From Micromonospora inositola (GTDB lineage Bacteria; Actinomycetota; Actinomycetes; Mycobacteriales; Micromonosporaceae), in NCBI RefSeq assembly GCF_900090285.1, contig NZ_LT607754.1, forward strand, positions 1,922,001 to 1,986,000: 64,000 nt of DNA, written 5' to 3'. Below, in pieces: positions 29,074-36,590 of this stretch. How positions within the stretch are numbered: position 1 is the stretch's first letter; every line of letters begins with the position of its first letter. A model generated the notes under the pieces. It did no database searches and was not told the DNA's origin. It was given only the letters and a program-made list of their open reading frames with translations. Position numbers and translations under genes: made by a program.

Positions 29074-29281
29074 GTGGCTTCCCGCTCTGCCTTCGAAGGA
29101 ACCGGCAGACCGGCGCCGACGCCCGCGTCGGTACCTGCCGTACCCGTCGAGTGCGACCTTACCCGGGATGCCCGGTTCCCCGACATGTCATCTTCCCGCC
29201 GCGGCCGGTGGGGCGCCAGCCACGGGCCGCCCGGTCCGGTTACGACCGTTGTCAGCCACGTTGCTGGTACCTGCACCAGCC

Positions 29282-29309
29282 AATCTAGAGGTTGACCGCA
29301 AGTAGTCGA
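29282..29309 (-). promoter_or_regulatory. candidate pseudokinase promoter
   Basis: On the minus strand TCGACT (29304-29309), 16-bp spacer, TAGATT (29282-29287). The leader would be about 200 nt. The murJ-pseudokinase gap (447 bp) also holds two DnaA boxes and no other recognisable feature. Confidence 0.35.
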
Positions 29310-29395
29310 CGGAGGGGCGCACCGGGAGTGGCGGCCTCCCCGACGCCCGGTTGAATTCCCCCCGATCGGCCCCGCACCCTCACCCGTACGGTTGG

Positions 29396-29447
29396 TTGTC
29401 CACAGGCCGGGAGGATGGCTGAGCGGGGAAACGCGGAGTTATCCACA
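29396..29447 (+). promoter_or_regulatory. two DnaA boxes between murJ and the pseudokinase gene
   Basis: Exact TTGTCCACA (29396-29404) and exact TTATCCACA (29439-29447), 43 bp apart, about 22 kb from oriC. Confidence 0.65.
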
Positions 29448-29520
29448 GCCCCATCCCCAGGTTGGTGATCCTCGTTCACCGTCCGTGGTCGACGGTCCGG
29501 ACGACTCCGGCGGACCGGGG

Positions 29521-31281
29521 TCAGCGGCCGAGGCGGCGGCGGACCATCCCGACCACCTCGGTGATCTCGCCGATCCGCAGCACCATGGCCAGCCCCAGGT
29601 ACGTCCCGCCGATCACCGCGCCACCCACCACCAGCTGGACGGCCGCCGCGAACCAGCTGAGGTCGGCCGGGTCGCCGGGGAGCAGCTTGACGACGAGCAG
29701 GCCCACCAGCGCGGCGCCCAGCGCGGCGACGACCACCCGACCCATGGTCCGCATGATGCCGCCGAGGCCGATCCGGCCCACCCGGGGCCGCAGCAGCAGC
29801 GCCGAGATCACCGCGGCGGCCAGGTACGAGACGGCGTTGCCGAGCATCATGCCGGCCGCCGCGAAGGTGGCGGAGAAGGCGAGGAAGAGCCCGATCTGGA
29901 GGAGCACCCGCAGCGCCACCACCGGGATGTTGATCAGGGCCGGGGTGCGGGTGTCCGGCAGCGCGTAGAAGGCGAAGGTGAACAGCTGGCTGATCGCGAA
30001 CGGCACGAGCCCCACCGCGGCGACCAGCAGCACGGTCGACGTGGCCCGGGCGTTGTTGCCGTCGAACGCGCCGTACTGGAAGATCACCCGGGCGATCGGC
30101 CCGGCCAGCACCGCGTAGCAGACCGCGATCGGGGCGAGCACCGCGGTGACCATCCGGGTGCCACGGGACAGGTCCGCGGTCACCTCGCGGAGCCGGCCTT
30201 CGGCGGCCGCGGCGCTCATCCGGGGCATCAACGCGGTGATGATCGAGACGGCGATGATGCCGTGCGCCATCATCAGCAGCAGGAAGACGTTGTTGTAGAT
30301 CAGGATGCCGGCCCGGGTCTTGCCGTCGCCGTTCTCGCCGGCCGCCCGGGTGAGCAGGTTGACCACCACGAAGAGGCCGAGCTGGTTGACCGCCACGTAG
30401 CAGAACATCCAGGCCCCGAGCTTGCCCAGCTCGCGCAGGCCCAGCTCGCGGAAGTCGAACCGCCACTTCCAGCGGAACCCCACCTTGCGCAGCGCCGGCA
30501 GCAGGCCGGCGGCCTGGATCGCGACACCGACCAGGGTGCCGCCGCCGATCAGCAGGATCCGGCCCCAGCCCATCTCGGCGGGCTTGAGGATCTTCGCCCC
30601 GTAGACCGCGATGTACAGCCCGCAGGTGCCGATGACGACGAGGTTGTTCAGGATCGGCGCCCACATCGGCGCAGCGAAGTGCCCCCGGGTGTTCAGCACC
30701 GCGGCGATCAGCGCGCTGACGCCGGTGAAGAAGAGCATCGGCAGCATCAGGTAGGACAGGTTGTTGACCAGCCCCGTGTAGTCGGCGCCCTTGCCGCTCG
30801 CGTACAGCGCGGTCAGCACCGGCGCCAGGGCGACCGCGATCAGCGCGGCGGCGGCCAGCGAGAGCACCGCCAGGGTGAGCAGCCGCTGCGCGTACGCCTC
30901 GCCCTTGTCCGCGTCGACCTTGCGCCGGCGCACCAGCACCGGGATCAGCACGCTGGTGAGCACCCCGCCGAGCAAAAACTCGTACACCTGGTTCGGCAGG
31001 AACTGCGCGGTCGTGTACGCGTTGCCGACCAGGCCGCCGCCGAGGGCCGCGCCGATCATCAGGTTGCGGATGAAGCCCGTACCCCGGCTGACCAGGCTGC
31101 CGACCGCCATCACCGCGCTGTTCGCCGCGGCGCTGGCCTCCCCCACCTGCTCCGGCGGTGGCGCGGTGGCCTCCACCGCCGGCTGGTTGAGCGGCTCGGC
31201 CGAGATGAAGGTCGCCTCTCCGGTGGGAGGGATCGCGCCGTCCGGCGTGGCGTTCGCGCTGCGGTAGAGCCCGCCGCTCAT
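29521..31281 (-). CDS. murJ: lipid II flippase MurJ
   Basis: 586 aa from ATG 31281 (MSGGLYRSANATPDGA), preceded by GGAGGCTGGAG; the longer open frame above it overlaps pcnA. About 14 membrane segments of the MOP superfamily; seen are SLVSRGTGFIRNLMIGAALG, FLPNQVYEFLLGGVLTSVLI and NTRGHFAAPMWAPILNNLVV. It flips lipid-linked peptidoglycan precursor outward. A 65-residue polar N-terminal cytoplasmic stretch precedes the first segment. Unlike the mycobacterial protein it ends after the membrane domain. Confidence 0.94.
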   Translation of the reverse strand: MSGGLYRSANATPDGAIPPTGEATFISAEPLNQPAVEATAPPPEQVGEASAAANSAVMAVGSLVSRGTGFIRNLMIGAALGGGLVGNAYTTAQFLPNQVYEFLLGGVLTSVLIPVLVRRRKVDADKGEAYAQRLLTLAVLSLAAAALIAVALAPVLTALYASGKGADYTGLVNNLSYLMLPMLFFTGVSALIAAVLNTRGHFAAPMWAPILNNLVVIGTCGLYIAVYGAKILKPAEMGWGRILLIGGGTLVGVAIQAAGLLPALRKVGFRWKWRFDFRELGLRELGKLGAWMFCYVAVNQLGLFVVVNLLTRAAGENGDGKTRAGILIYNNVFLLLMMAHGIIAVSIITALMPRMSAAAAEGRLREVTADLSRGTRMVTAVLAPIAVCYAVLAGPIARVIFQYGAFDGNNARATSTVLLVAAVGLVPFAISQLFTFAFYALPDTRTPALINIPVVALRVLLQIGLFLAFSATFAAAGMMLGNAVSYLAAAVISALLLRPRVGRIGLGGIMRTMGRVVVAALGAALVGLLVVKLLPGDPADLSWFAAAVQLVVGGAVIGGTYLGLAMVLRIGEITEVVGMVRRRLGR

Positions 31282-31393
31282 CTCCAGCCTCCCAAGGGGT
31301 ACGTCGGGGCCGGGCACCGTCCCGACGGTCAAGACCTTAGTCAACCTGTACCTCTTACCCGCGCCCGGCGGCGGAGTTCCCGGGCCGGACCGA

Positions 31394-31399
31394 TAGGCT
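31394..31399 (+). promoter_or_regulatory. leaderless -10 of pcnA
   Basis: TAGGCT ends 9 nt before the pcnA ATG, and no Shine-Dalgarno is present, so the transcript probably begins at or beside the start codon. Confidence 0.6.
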
Positions 31400-31408
31400 G
31401 GCGATCCC

Positions 31409-32869
31409 ATGTCCGAAGCCTCCGCATCCCACGCCGCCGACCGCCGCGAGCTCACCGCCGCGCAGCGCAACGCCGTCGCCGAGCTGCTCCGCGTCTCGCC
31501 GGTCGCCGACGAGCTCGGTCGCCGGTTCGTCGCGGCGGGCCACGAACTGCACCTGGTGGGCGGTTCGGTCCGGGACGCGCTGCTCGGCCGGCTCGGCGAG
31601 GACCTGGACTTCTGCACCGACGCGCACCCCGACGAGACGCTGCGGATCATCAAGGGCTGGGCCGAGTCGATCTGGGAGACCGGTCGGGAGTTCGGCACCA
31701 TCGGCCTGCAGCGCGACGGGCTCCGCCTGGAGATCACCACCTTCCGCGCGGAGGCGTACGACCAGGTCAGCCGTAACCCGATCGTCGAGTACGGGACCAG
31801 CCTGGAAGACGACCTCAAGCGGCGGGACTTCACCATCAACGCGATGGCGGTGAGCCTCCCCGACCACCGCTTCACCGACCCGCACGGCGGCCTGGCCGAC
31901 CTCGCGGCCAAGGCCATCCGTACTCCCGGCACGCCTCAGGAGTCGTTCCGCGACGACCCGCTGCGGATGCTGCGGGCGGCCCGGTTCACCGCCCAGCTCC
32001 GCTTCGCCGTCCACCCGGACGTCCGCGAGGCGATGACCCGGATGGCCGCCGACCTGGACCGGATCACCGCCGAGCGGATTCGGGACGAGTTCACCAAGCT
32101 GCTCTGCGGCGCGGACCCGATCACCGGGTTGCGGCTGCTGGTCGACACCGGGCTGGGCGAGCGGTTCCTGCCCGAGCTGACCGGGCTGAAGCTGACGATC
32201 GACGAGCACGCCCAGCACAAGGACGTGTACGAGCACACCCTCACCGTGGTCGAGAACGCCATGTCGATGGAGGAGGACGGCTGCGACTTCGTGCTGCGGA
32301 TGGCCGCGCTGATGCACGACGTCGGCAAGCCGGCCACCAAGGCGGTCGGCCCCGACGGCCGGGTCAGCTTCCACCACCACGAGGTGGTCGGGGCCCGGCT
32401 GACCAAGGCCCGGATGAAGGCCATGCGGTACCCGAAGGACGTCACCTCGAAGGTGGTCGCCCTGGTCGCGCTGCACCTGCGTTTCTACGGGTACGGCCGG
32501 GGCGAGTGGACCGACTCGGCGGTGCGCCGGTACGTCGCGGACGCCGGTGACCTGCTGCCCCGGCTGCACAAGCTGACCCGGTCGGACTGCACCACCCGCA
32601 ACCGGCGCAAGGCGGCCGCGCTGGCCGCCGACTACGACGCGCTGGAGGAGCGGATCGCCCGGATCGCCGCCGAGGAGGACCTGGCCCGGGTTCGCCCCGA
32701 CCTGGACGGCAACGCGATCATGGAGTTGCTCGGCGTACCGCCGGGACCGGTGGTGGGGAAGGCCTGGCAGCACCTGAAGGAGCAGCGCCTGGAGCGCGGC
32801 CCGCTGGACCGCGACGAGGCCGAGGCGGAGCTGCTGCGCTGGGCCCGGGAGCAGGGCGTCCTGGACTGA
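31409..32869 (+). CDS. pcnA: CCA tRNA nucleotidyltransferase / poly(A) polymerase family
   Basis: 486 aa. Adds or repairs the CCA end of tRNA. Nucleotidyltransferase core LVGGSVRDALLGRLGEDLDF with the DxD metal site, then DDLKRRDFTINAMAV, and a C-terminal HD domain with RMAALMHDVGKPATK. Annotated as PcnA in mycobacteria (Rv3907c). Divergent from murJ; the intervening MutT4 and Rv3909-like genes of M. tuberculosis are absent here. Confidence 0.95.
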   Translation: MSEASASHAADRRELTAAQRNAVAELLRVSPVADELGRRFVAAGHELHLVGGSVRDALLGRLGEDLDFCTDAHPDETLRIIKGWAESIWETGREFGTIGLQRDGLRLEITTFRAEAYDQVSRNPIVEYGTSLEDDLKRRDFTINAMAVSLPDHRFTDPHGGLADLAAKAIRTPGTPQESFRDDPLRMLRAARFTAQLRFAVHPDVREAMTRMAADLDRITAERIRDEFTKLLCGADPITGLRLLVDTGLGERFLPELTGLKLTIDEHAQHKDVYEHTLTVVENAMSMEEDGCDFVLRMAALMHDVGKPATKAVGPDGRVSFHHHEVVGARLTKARMKAMRYPKDVTSKVVALVALHLRFYGYGRGEWTDSAVRRYVADAGDLLPRLHKLTRSDCTTRNRRKAAALAADYDALEERIARIAAEEDLARVRPDLDGNAIMELLGVPPGPVVGKAWQHLKEQRLERGPLDRDEAEAELLRWAREQGVLD

Positions 32870-32900
32870 GCGCGGCGAACCGGCGACCTTGCGTGACGGC

Positions 32901-33065
32901 TCACCGCGGGGCCACCGTCACGGCCCGGTCGACCAGTTCCTTCGGCAGCGGTTGGCGGACCAGTTCCCGGCCGGTCAGGTCGGCGAGGACGAAGTCGCGG
33001 GACCCGTACTGCCACCGTCCACCTCCGTATTGGAGACGCGATCCGGCGGCCGAAGTTTGCCTCAC
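32901..33065 (-). CDS. possible small protein or gene remnant
   Basis: A 54-residue open frame from GTG 33065 with strongly G/C-ending codons and a protein-like sequence (RLQYGGGRWQYGSRDFVLAD, then GRELVRQPLPKELVDRAV). No clear Shine-Dalgarno. It may be a small gene or the surviving 3' end of a larger one. I know no family for it. Confidence 0.35.
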   Translation of the reverse strand: MRQTSAAGSRLQYGGGRWQYGSRDFVLADLTGRELVRQPLPKELVDRAVTVAPR

Positions 33066-33169
33066 CGGCGCAGACGGTGGGGCGGGAGGCCGTGACGTCG
33101 GGCGCTGTCCGGCTGTTCACACCAGTGACGCCCCTGAGCCCGCCGACAGGGACAAGACGGAGACGACGG

Positions 33170-33412
33170 ATGTCATCGGACACGCTCACCACCGCGGGAA
33201 TCCTGCTGATCACCGTCGTCGCGGTGGCCTACGGCGGCCTGACCCTGCTCACCCACCTGGCCCGACGCAAGCCCGGTTACCTGGACAACCCGGTCCGGCG
33301 GGGGCTGTGGACGGCCGGCCACGCGCACGCCGGCGTCCTTGTCCTGCTGGTTCTGGTCGCCCTGCCCTGCCTCGACCAGGCCGAGGCGCTGCTGGGTGTC
33401 GCGCTGCTCTGA
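33170..33412 (+). CDS. small membrane protein, possibly truncated
   Basis: 80 aa from ATG 33170. One membrane segment at the start (ILLITVVAVAYGGLTLLTHL) and a second after GHAHAGVLVLLVLVALPC. Proteins of this kind that I recall are longer (about 130-150 aa) with further segments, so the frame may be prematurely ended after LLGVALL. It has its own start and normal codon use. Function unknown. Confidence 0.55.
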   Translation: MSSDTLTTAGILLITVVAVAYGGLTLLTHLARRKPGYLDNPVRRGLWTAGHAHAGVLVLLVLVALPCLDQAEALLGVALL

Positions 33413-33445
33413 CGGCCCCGCGGTGGCGTTCCGGGCTCCGCGCGG

Positions 33446-33451
33446 GACAAT
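33446..33451 (+). promoter_or_regulatory. leaderless -10 of ogt
   Basis: GACAAT ends 6 nt before the ogt ATG and there is no Shine-Dalgarno. Confidence 0.45.
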
Positions 33452-33457
33452 CGGGTC

Positions 33458-33937
33458 ATGCGCTGGACCGTGCTCGACTCGCCGATTGGGGAGTTCTCCG
33501 TGGCCACCGACGACGAGGCGGTCTGCGGGGCGCACTTCGGGCGGGTGGAGTCGGCGACCGACGAGCCCGTCGGCGGGCTGGCCGGCCGGTCGGTGGCCGA
33601 GCTACGGGCGTACTTCGCCGGTGAGCTGACCGAGTTCACCGTGCCGGTGGCGGTGCGCCGGGGGTCCGACTTCGAGCGGGCGGTCTGGGGGGAGATGACC
33701 CGCATCCCGTACGGGGAGACGCTCACCTACGGCGAGGTGGCGAGGGCGGTCGGCGAGCCGGGCGCGGCCCGGGCGGTCGGGGTCGCCTGCAACCGGAACC
33801 CGATTCCGGTGATCGTGCCCTGCCACCGGATCGTCGGGGCGGGCGGCAAGCTGGTCGGCTTCGGCGGCGGGCTGCCGCGCAAGGTGACGCTCCTGGAGTT
33901 GGAGGCCGGCGTCGCCCTGCAACGCGCCTGGTCGTGA
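33458..33937 (+). CDS. ogt: methylated-DNA--protein-cysteine methyltransferase
   Basis: 159 aa suicide enzyme that takes methyl groups from O6-methylguanine onto its own cysteine. Active-site motif PVIVPCHRIVGAGG (Cys in PCHR), helix-turn-helix region FERAVWGEMTRIPYGETLTY with the Arg/Tyr typical of the fold. Single ATase domain, no Ada regulator domain. Confidence 0.95.
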   Translation: MRWTVLDSPIGEFSVATDDEAVCGAHFGRVESATDEPVGGLAGRSVAELRAYFAGELTEFTVPVAVRRGSDFERAVWGEMTRIPYGETLTYGEVARAVGEPGAARAVGVACNRNPIPVIVPCHRIVGAGGKLVGFGGGLPRKVTLLELEAGVALQRAWS

Positions 33938-33963
33938 CGTACCTCCGGGTCGTCTGAACGCGC

Positions 33964-33993
33964 GAGGGCCGGGTCCGTGCGGACCCGGCCCTC
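33964..33993. terminator. bidirectional terminator between ogt and ino1
   Basis: 13-bp perfect stem GAGGGCCGGGTCC with complement, 4-nt loop GTGC, between convergent genes. Confidence 0.75.
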
Positions 33994-34014
33994 GACGCTG
34001 CTGTGGTCAGCGCG

Positions 34015-35094
34015 TCAGCGCTCGACCTCGCCGGCGATGAACGCCTCGACGGCGGCGTGCGCGTCGTGGTCGGCGTACTGCTTGGGCGGGGACTTCATGA
34101 AGTACGACGAGGCCGACAGGATCGGGCCGCCGATCTTGCGGTCCAGCGCGATCTTCGCGGCCCGGACGGCGTCGATGATGACACCGGCCGAGTTCGGCGA
34201 GTCCCACACCTCGAGCTTGAGCTCGGCGTTGAGCGGGGTGTCGCCGAAGGAGCGGCCTTCCAGGCGGATGTACGCCCACTTGCGGTCGTCGAGCCACGGC
34301 ACGTGGTCCGACGGGCCGATGTGCACGTCGCTCTTGCTCATCTCGTGCGGGATCTGGGAGGTCACCGACTGGGTCTTCGAGATCTTCTTCGAGACCAGGC
34401 GGGTGCGCTCCAGCATGTTCATGAAGTCCATGTTGCCGCCGAAGTTGAGCTGGTACGTGCGCAGCAGCTCGACACCGCGGTCCTCGAAGAGCTTCGCCAG
34501 GGCGCGGTGCACGATGGTGGCGCCGACCTGGCTCTTGATGTCGTCGCCGACGATCGGCAGACCCGCGTCTTCGAACTTCTTCGCCCACTCGGGGTCGGAG
34601 GCGATGAAGACCGGCAGGGCGTTCACGAACGCGCAGCCGGCGTCGATCGCGGCCTGGGCGTAGAACTTGTCGGCCTGCTCGGAGCCGACCGGCAGGTAGG
34701 AGACGACGACGTCGACCTGCGCGTCGCGCAGCGCCTTGGCCACATCGACCGGCTCGGTGTCCGACTCCTCGATGATCTCGCGGTAGTACTGGCCCAGACC
34801 GTCGAAGGTCGGACCGCGCTGCACGCTGACGCCGGTCGGCGGCACGTCGCAGAGCTTGATGGTGTTGTTCTCGCTGGCGACGATCGCCTCCGCGAGGTCC
34901 ATGCCCACCTTCTTGGCGTCCACGTCGAACGCCGCGACAAACTCCACGTCCGAGACGTGGTAGTCGCCGAAGGTGACGTGCATGAGACCCGGGACGCGGT
35001 CGTTCGGATCGGCGTTCCGGTAGTACTCCACGCCCTGTACGAGGGACGAGGCGCAGTTACCCACACCGACGATGGCGACGCGGACGGAGCCCAT
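34015..35094 (-). CDS. ino1: inositol-3-phosphate synthase
   Basis: 359 aa from ATG 35094 ([20 protein letters not shown]), preceded by AAGAAGGAGG. Converts glucose 6-phosphate to inositol 3-phosphate, the first step to phosphatidylinositol lipids and mycothiol. Rossmann NAD site [28 protein letters not shown] and [18 protein letters not shown] match the actinobacterial class. It starts 23 bp after padR. Confidence 0.96.
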   Translation of the reverse strand: MGSVRVAIVGVGNCASSLVQGVEYYRNADPNDRVPGLMHVTFGDYHVSDVEFVAAFDVDAKKVGMDLAEAIVASENNTIKLCDVPPTGVSVQRGPTFDGLGQYYREIIEESDTEPVDVAKALRDAQVDVVVSYLPVGSEQADKFYAQAAIDAGCAFVNALPVFIASDPEWAKKFEDAGLPIVGDDIKSQVGATIVHRALAKLFEDRGVELLRTYQLNFGGNMDFMNMLERTRLVSKKISKTQSVTSQIPHEMSKSDVHIGPSDHVPWLDDRKWAYIRLEGRSFGDTPLNAELKLEVWDSPNSAGVIIDAVRAAKIALDRKIGGPILSASSYFMKSPPKQYADHDAHAAVEAFIAGEVER

Positions 35095-35117
35095 AGCGTC
35101 TGCCTCCTTCTTCTTCA

Positions 35118-35756
35118 TCACGGCCGCTCTTTCCTGGACTCGCCAGGCGGGGGCGGGCTGTTGTCATCTCGTCGGCCGCCGGCTGTCCCGGGTAGCGGGA
35201 CGGTCGGGGCACGGCCGGAGCGCTCATTGGCGATGAGCTCCTCCAGCCAGCGGACCTCACGCTCACAGGCGTCGAGGCCGTGGCGCTGCAGTTCCAGGGT
35301 GTACGCGTCGAGGCGCTCGGCTGCCCGGCCGAGCACGTCACGAAGACCTTCGCGACGCTCCTCGATCTTGCGGCGACGACCTTCCAGGATCCGGAGCCGG
35401 GTGGCCTGGTCGGTCCGGGCGAAGAACGCGAAGTGCACGCCGAAGCCCGTGTCGTCGTACGTCTCGGGACCAGCCTGCGCTATCAGTTGGGCGAAGCGTT
35501 CCTTGCCCTCCGCGGTAATGGTGTAGACCACCCGACCACGTCGGCTGGTCAGCGCGGGAACCTCCTCGGCGGTCGCGGGTGTCTCGGCGGCTTCGGTGAT
35601 CCAGCCCGCCGCCTGCAGCCGGCGCAGGGTCGGGTAGAGCGAGCCGTAGCTGATCGCCGCCCGGATGGCGCCGAGCTTGGCGGTCAGCTCCTTGCGCAGC
35701 TCGTAGCCGTGCATCGGAGCCTCCTGCAGGAGGCCCAGGATGGCGAACTCGAGCAT
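35118..35756 (-). CDS. PadR family transcriptional regulator
   Basis: 212 aa from ATG 35756 ([20 protein letters not shown]); an ATG two codons upstream at 35762 is possible, but AGAAGGG is better spaced for 35756. N-terminal winged helix with [19 protein letters not shown]-terminal coiled coil [24 protein letters not shown] helices. A 25-bp palindrome before its start is the likely operator, so it should regulate itself and the downstream ino1. Corresponds to Rv0047c next to ino1 in M. tuberculosis. Confidence 0.92.
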   Translation of the reverse strand: MLEFAILGLLQEAPMHGYELRKELTAKLGAIRAAISYGSLYPTLRRLQAAGWITEAAETPATAEEVPALTSRRGRVVYTITAEGKERFAQLIAQAGPETYDDTGFGVHFAFFARTDQATRLRILEGRRRKIEERREGLRDVLGRAAERLDAYTLELQRHGLDACEREVRWLEELIANERSGRAPTVPLPGTAGGRRDDNSPPPPGESRKERP

Positions 35757-35796
35757 GCCCATCCCTTCTTACCCCCGCCATCGAGCGGTAACCGCC

Positions 35797-35821
35797 GCGA
35801 TGTATCGGACCGATACATCGC
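35797..35821. promoter_or_regulatory. PadR operator palindrome
   Basis: Perfect 12-bp arms, GCGATGTATCGG at 35797-35808 and its complement at 35810-35821, around one central A. It contains the ATGT/ACAT ends common to PadR operators. It is 35 bp upstream of padR. Confidence 0.7.
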
Positions 35822-35915
35822 ACGTTAGCGGAGACCCATGATCAGGGCAAACCCCCGTTCCGAGGTGCTGCCGTCACGGATCGTCACGGCGGTCGCCTCG
35901 TCCGGCCGGACCGCG

Positions 35916-35921
35916 TACCCT
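35916..35921 (+). promoter_or_regulatory. leaderless -10 of the DUF5318 gene
   Basis: TACCCT ends 7 nt before the ATG; no Shine-Dalgarno. Confidence 0.55.
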
Positions 35922-35928
35922 TTGCCGC

Positions 35929-36393
35929 ATGCGTACGTCTCGCCAGGTCGTCGACTACTCGCTCCAGAAGCGAGCGGTGCTGCGCGAGCTCCTCGCCGGC
36001 CGGGTCGGCACGTACGACGTCTGCGACGCCTCGCCGTACCTGAAGAACGCCGCCCGGTTCCACGGCGAACCCACCGAGGAGCGCTGCCCGATCTGCCGCA
36101 GCGAGAACCTCATCCACGTCCACTACATTTACGGGGACGAACTCAAGCAGTCCGCCGGCCAGGCGCGTACCCGGGCCGAGTTGCCCGTCCTGGCGATGAC
36201 GTTGCGTGAGTTCCAGGTCTTCGTGGTGGAGGTGTGCCTCGGCTGTGACTGGAACCATCTCGTCGAGCAGTTCCTGCTCGGCCGGGACGGGCTGGCCGGC
36301 GGCACGGAGGACGGGGCGGAGCGGGGCGCGGTGAGCGGCCCGTCCGCCCCGAACGGTTCCACCCCTCGTCGAAGGCGAGAGGCGCAACGGTGA
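35929..36393 (+). CDS. DUF5318 family zinc-ribbon-like protein
   Basis: 154 aa. Conserved core RQVVDYSLQKRAVLRELLAG, VCDASPYLKNAARFHGEP, and two Cys pairs, CPICR and CLGCDWNHLV, probably binding zinc. It matches Rv0049 in sequence type and in position before the penicillin-binding protein. Function unknown. The C-terminal 30 residues are disordered and basic. Confidence 0.88.
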   Translation: MRTSRQVVDYSLQKRAVLRELLAGRVGTYDVCDASPYLKNAARFHGEPTEERCPICRSENLIHVHYIYGDELKQSAGQARTRAELPVLAMTLREFQVFVVEVCLGCDWNHLVEQFLLGRDGLAGGTEDGAERGAVSGPSAPNGSTPRRRREAQR

Positions 36394-36590
36394 TTCGAGC
36401 TGTATCGGCCGACCCCGGCCCGGACGACGACGGGTGGGCGGACCGACAGCTTCGACGTCTGATTAGTCCGATTGCTTTGGATTCGACGCCTGCGCCCCGG
36501 CACGCCCGGGGTGTAGCGTCTCGTGGTCCAGCTCACGGCAACCCGGTGGCGGCGTGTCCGCGCCCCACCGCGACCGGCAGGGTGTGAGGA

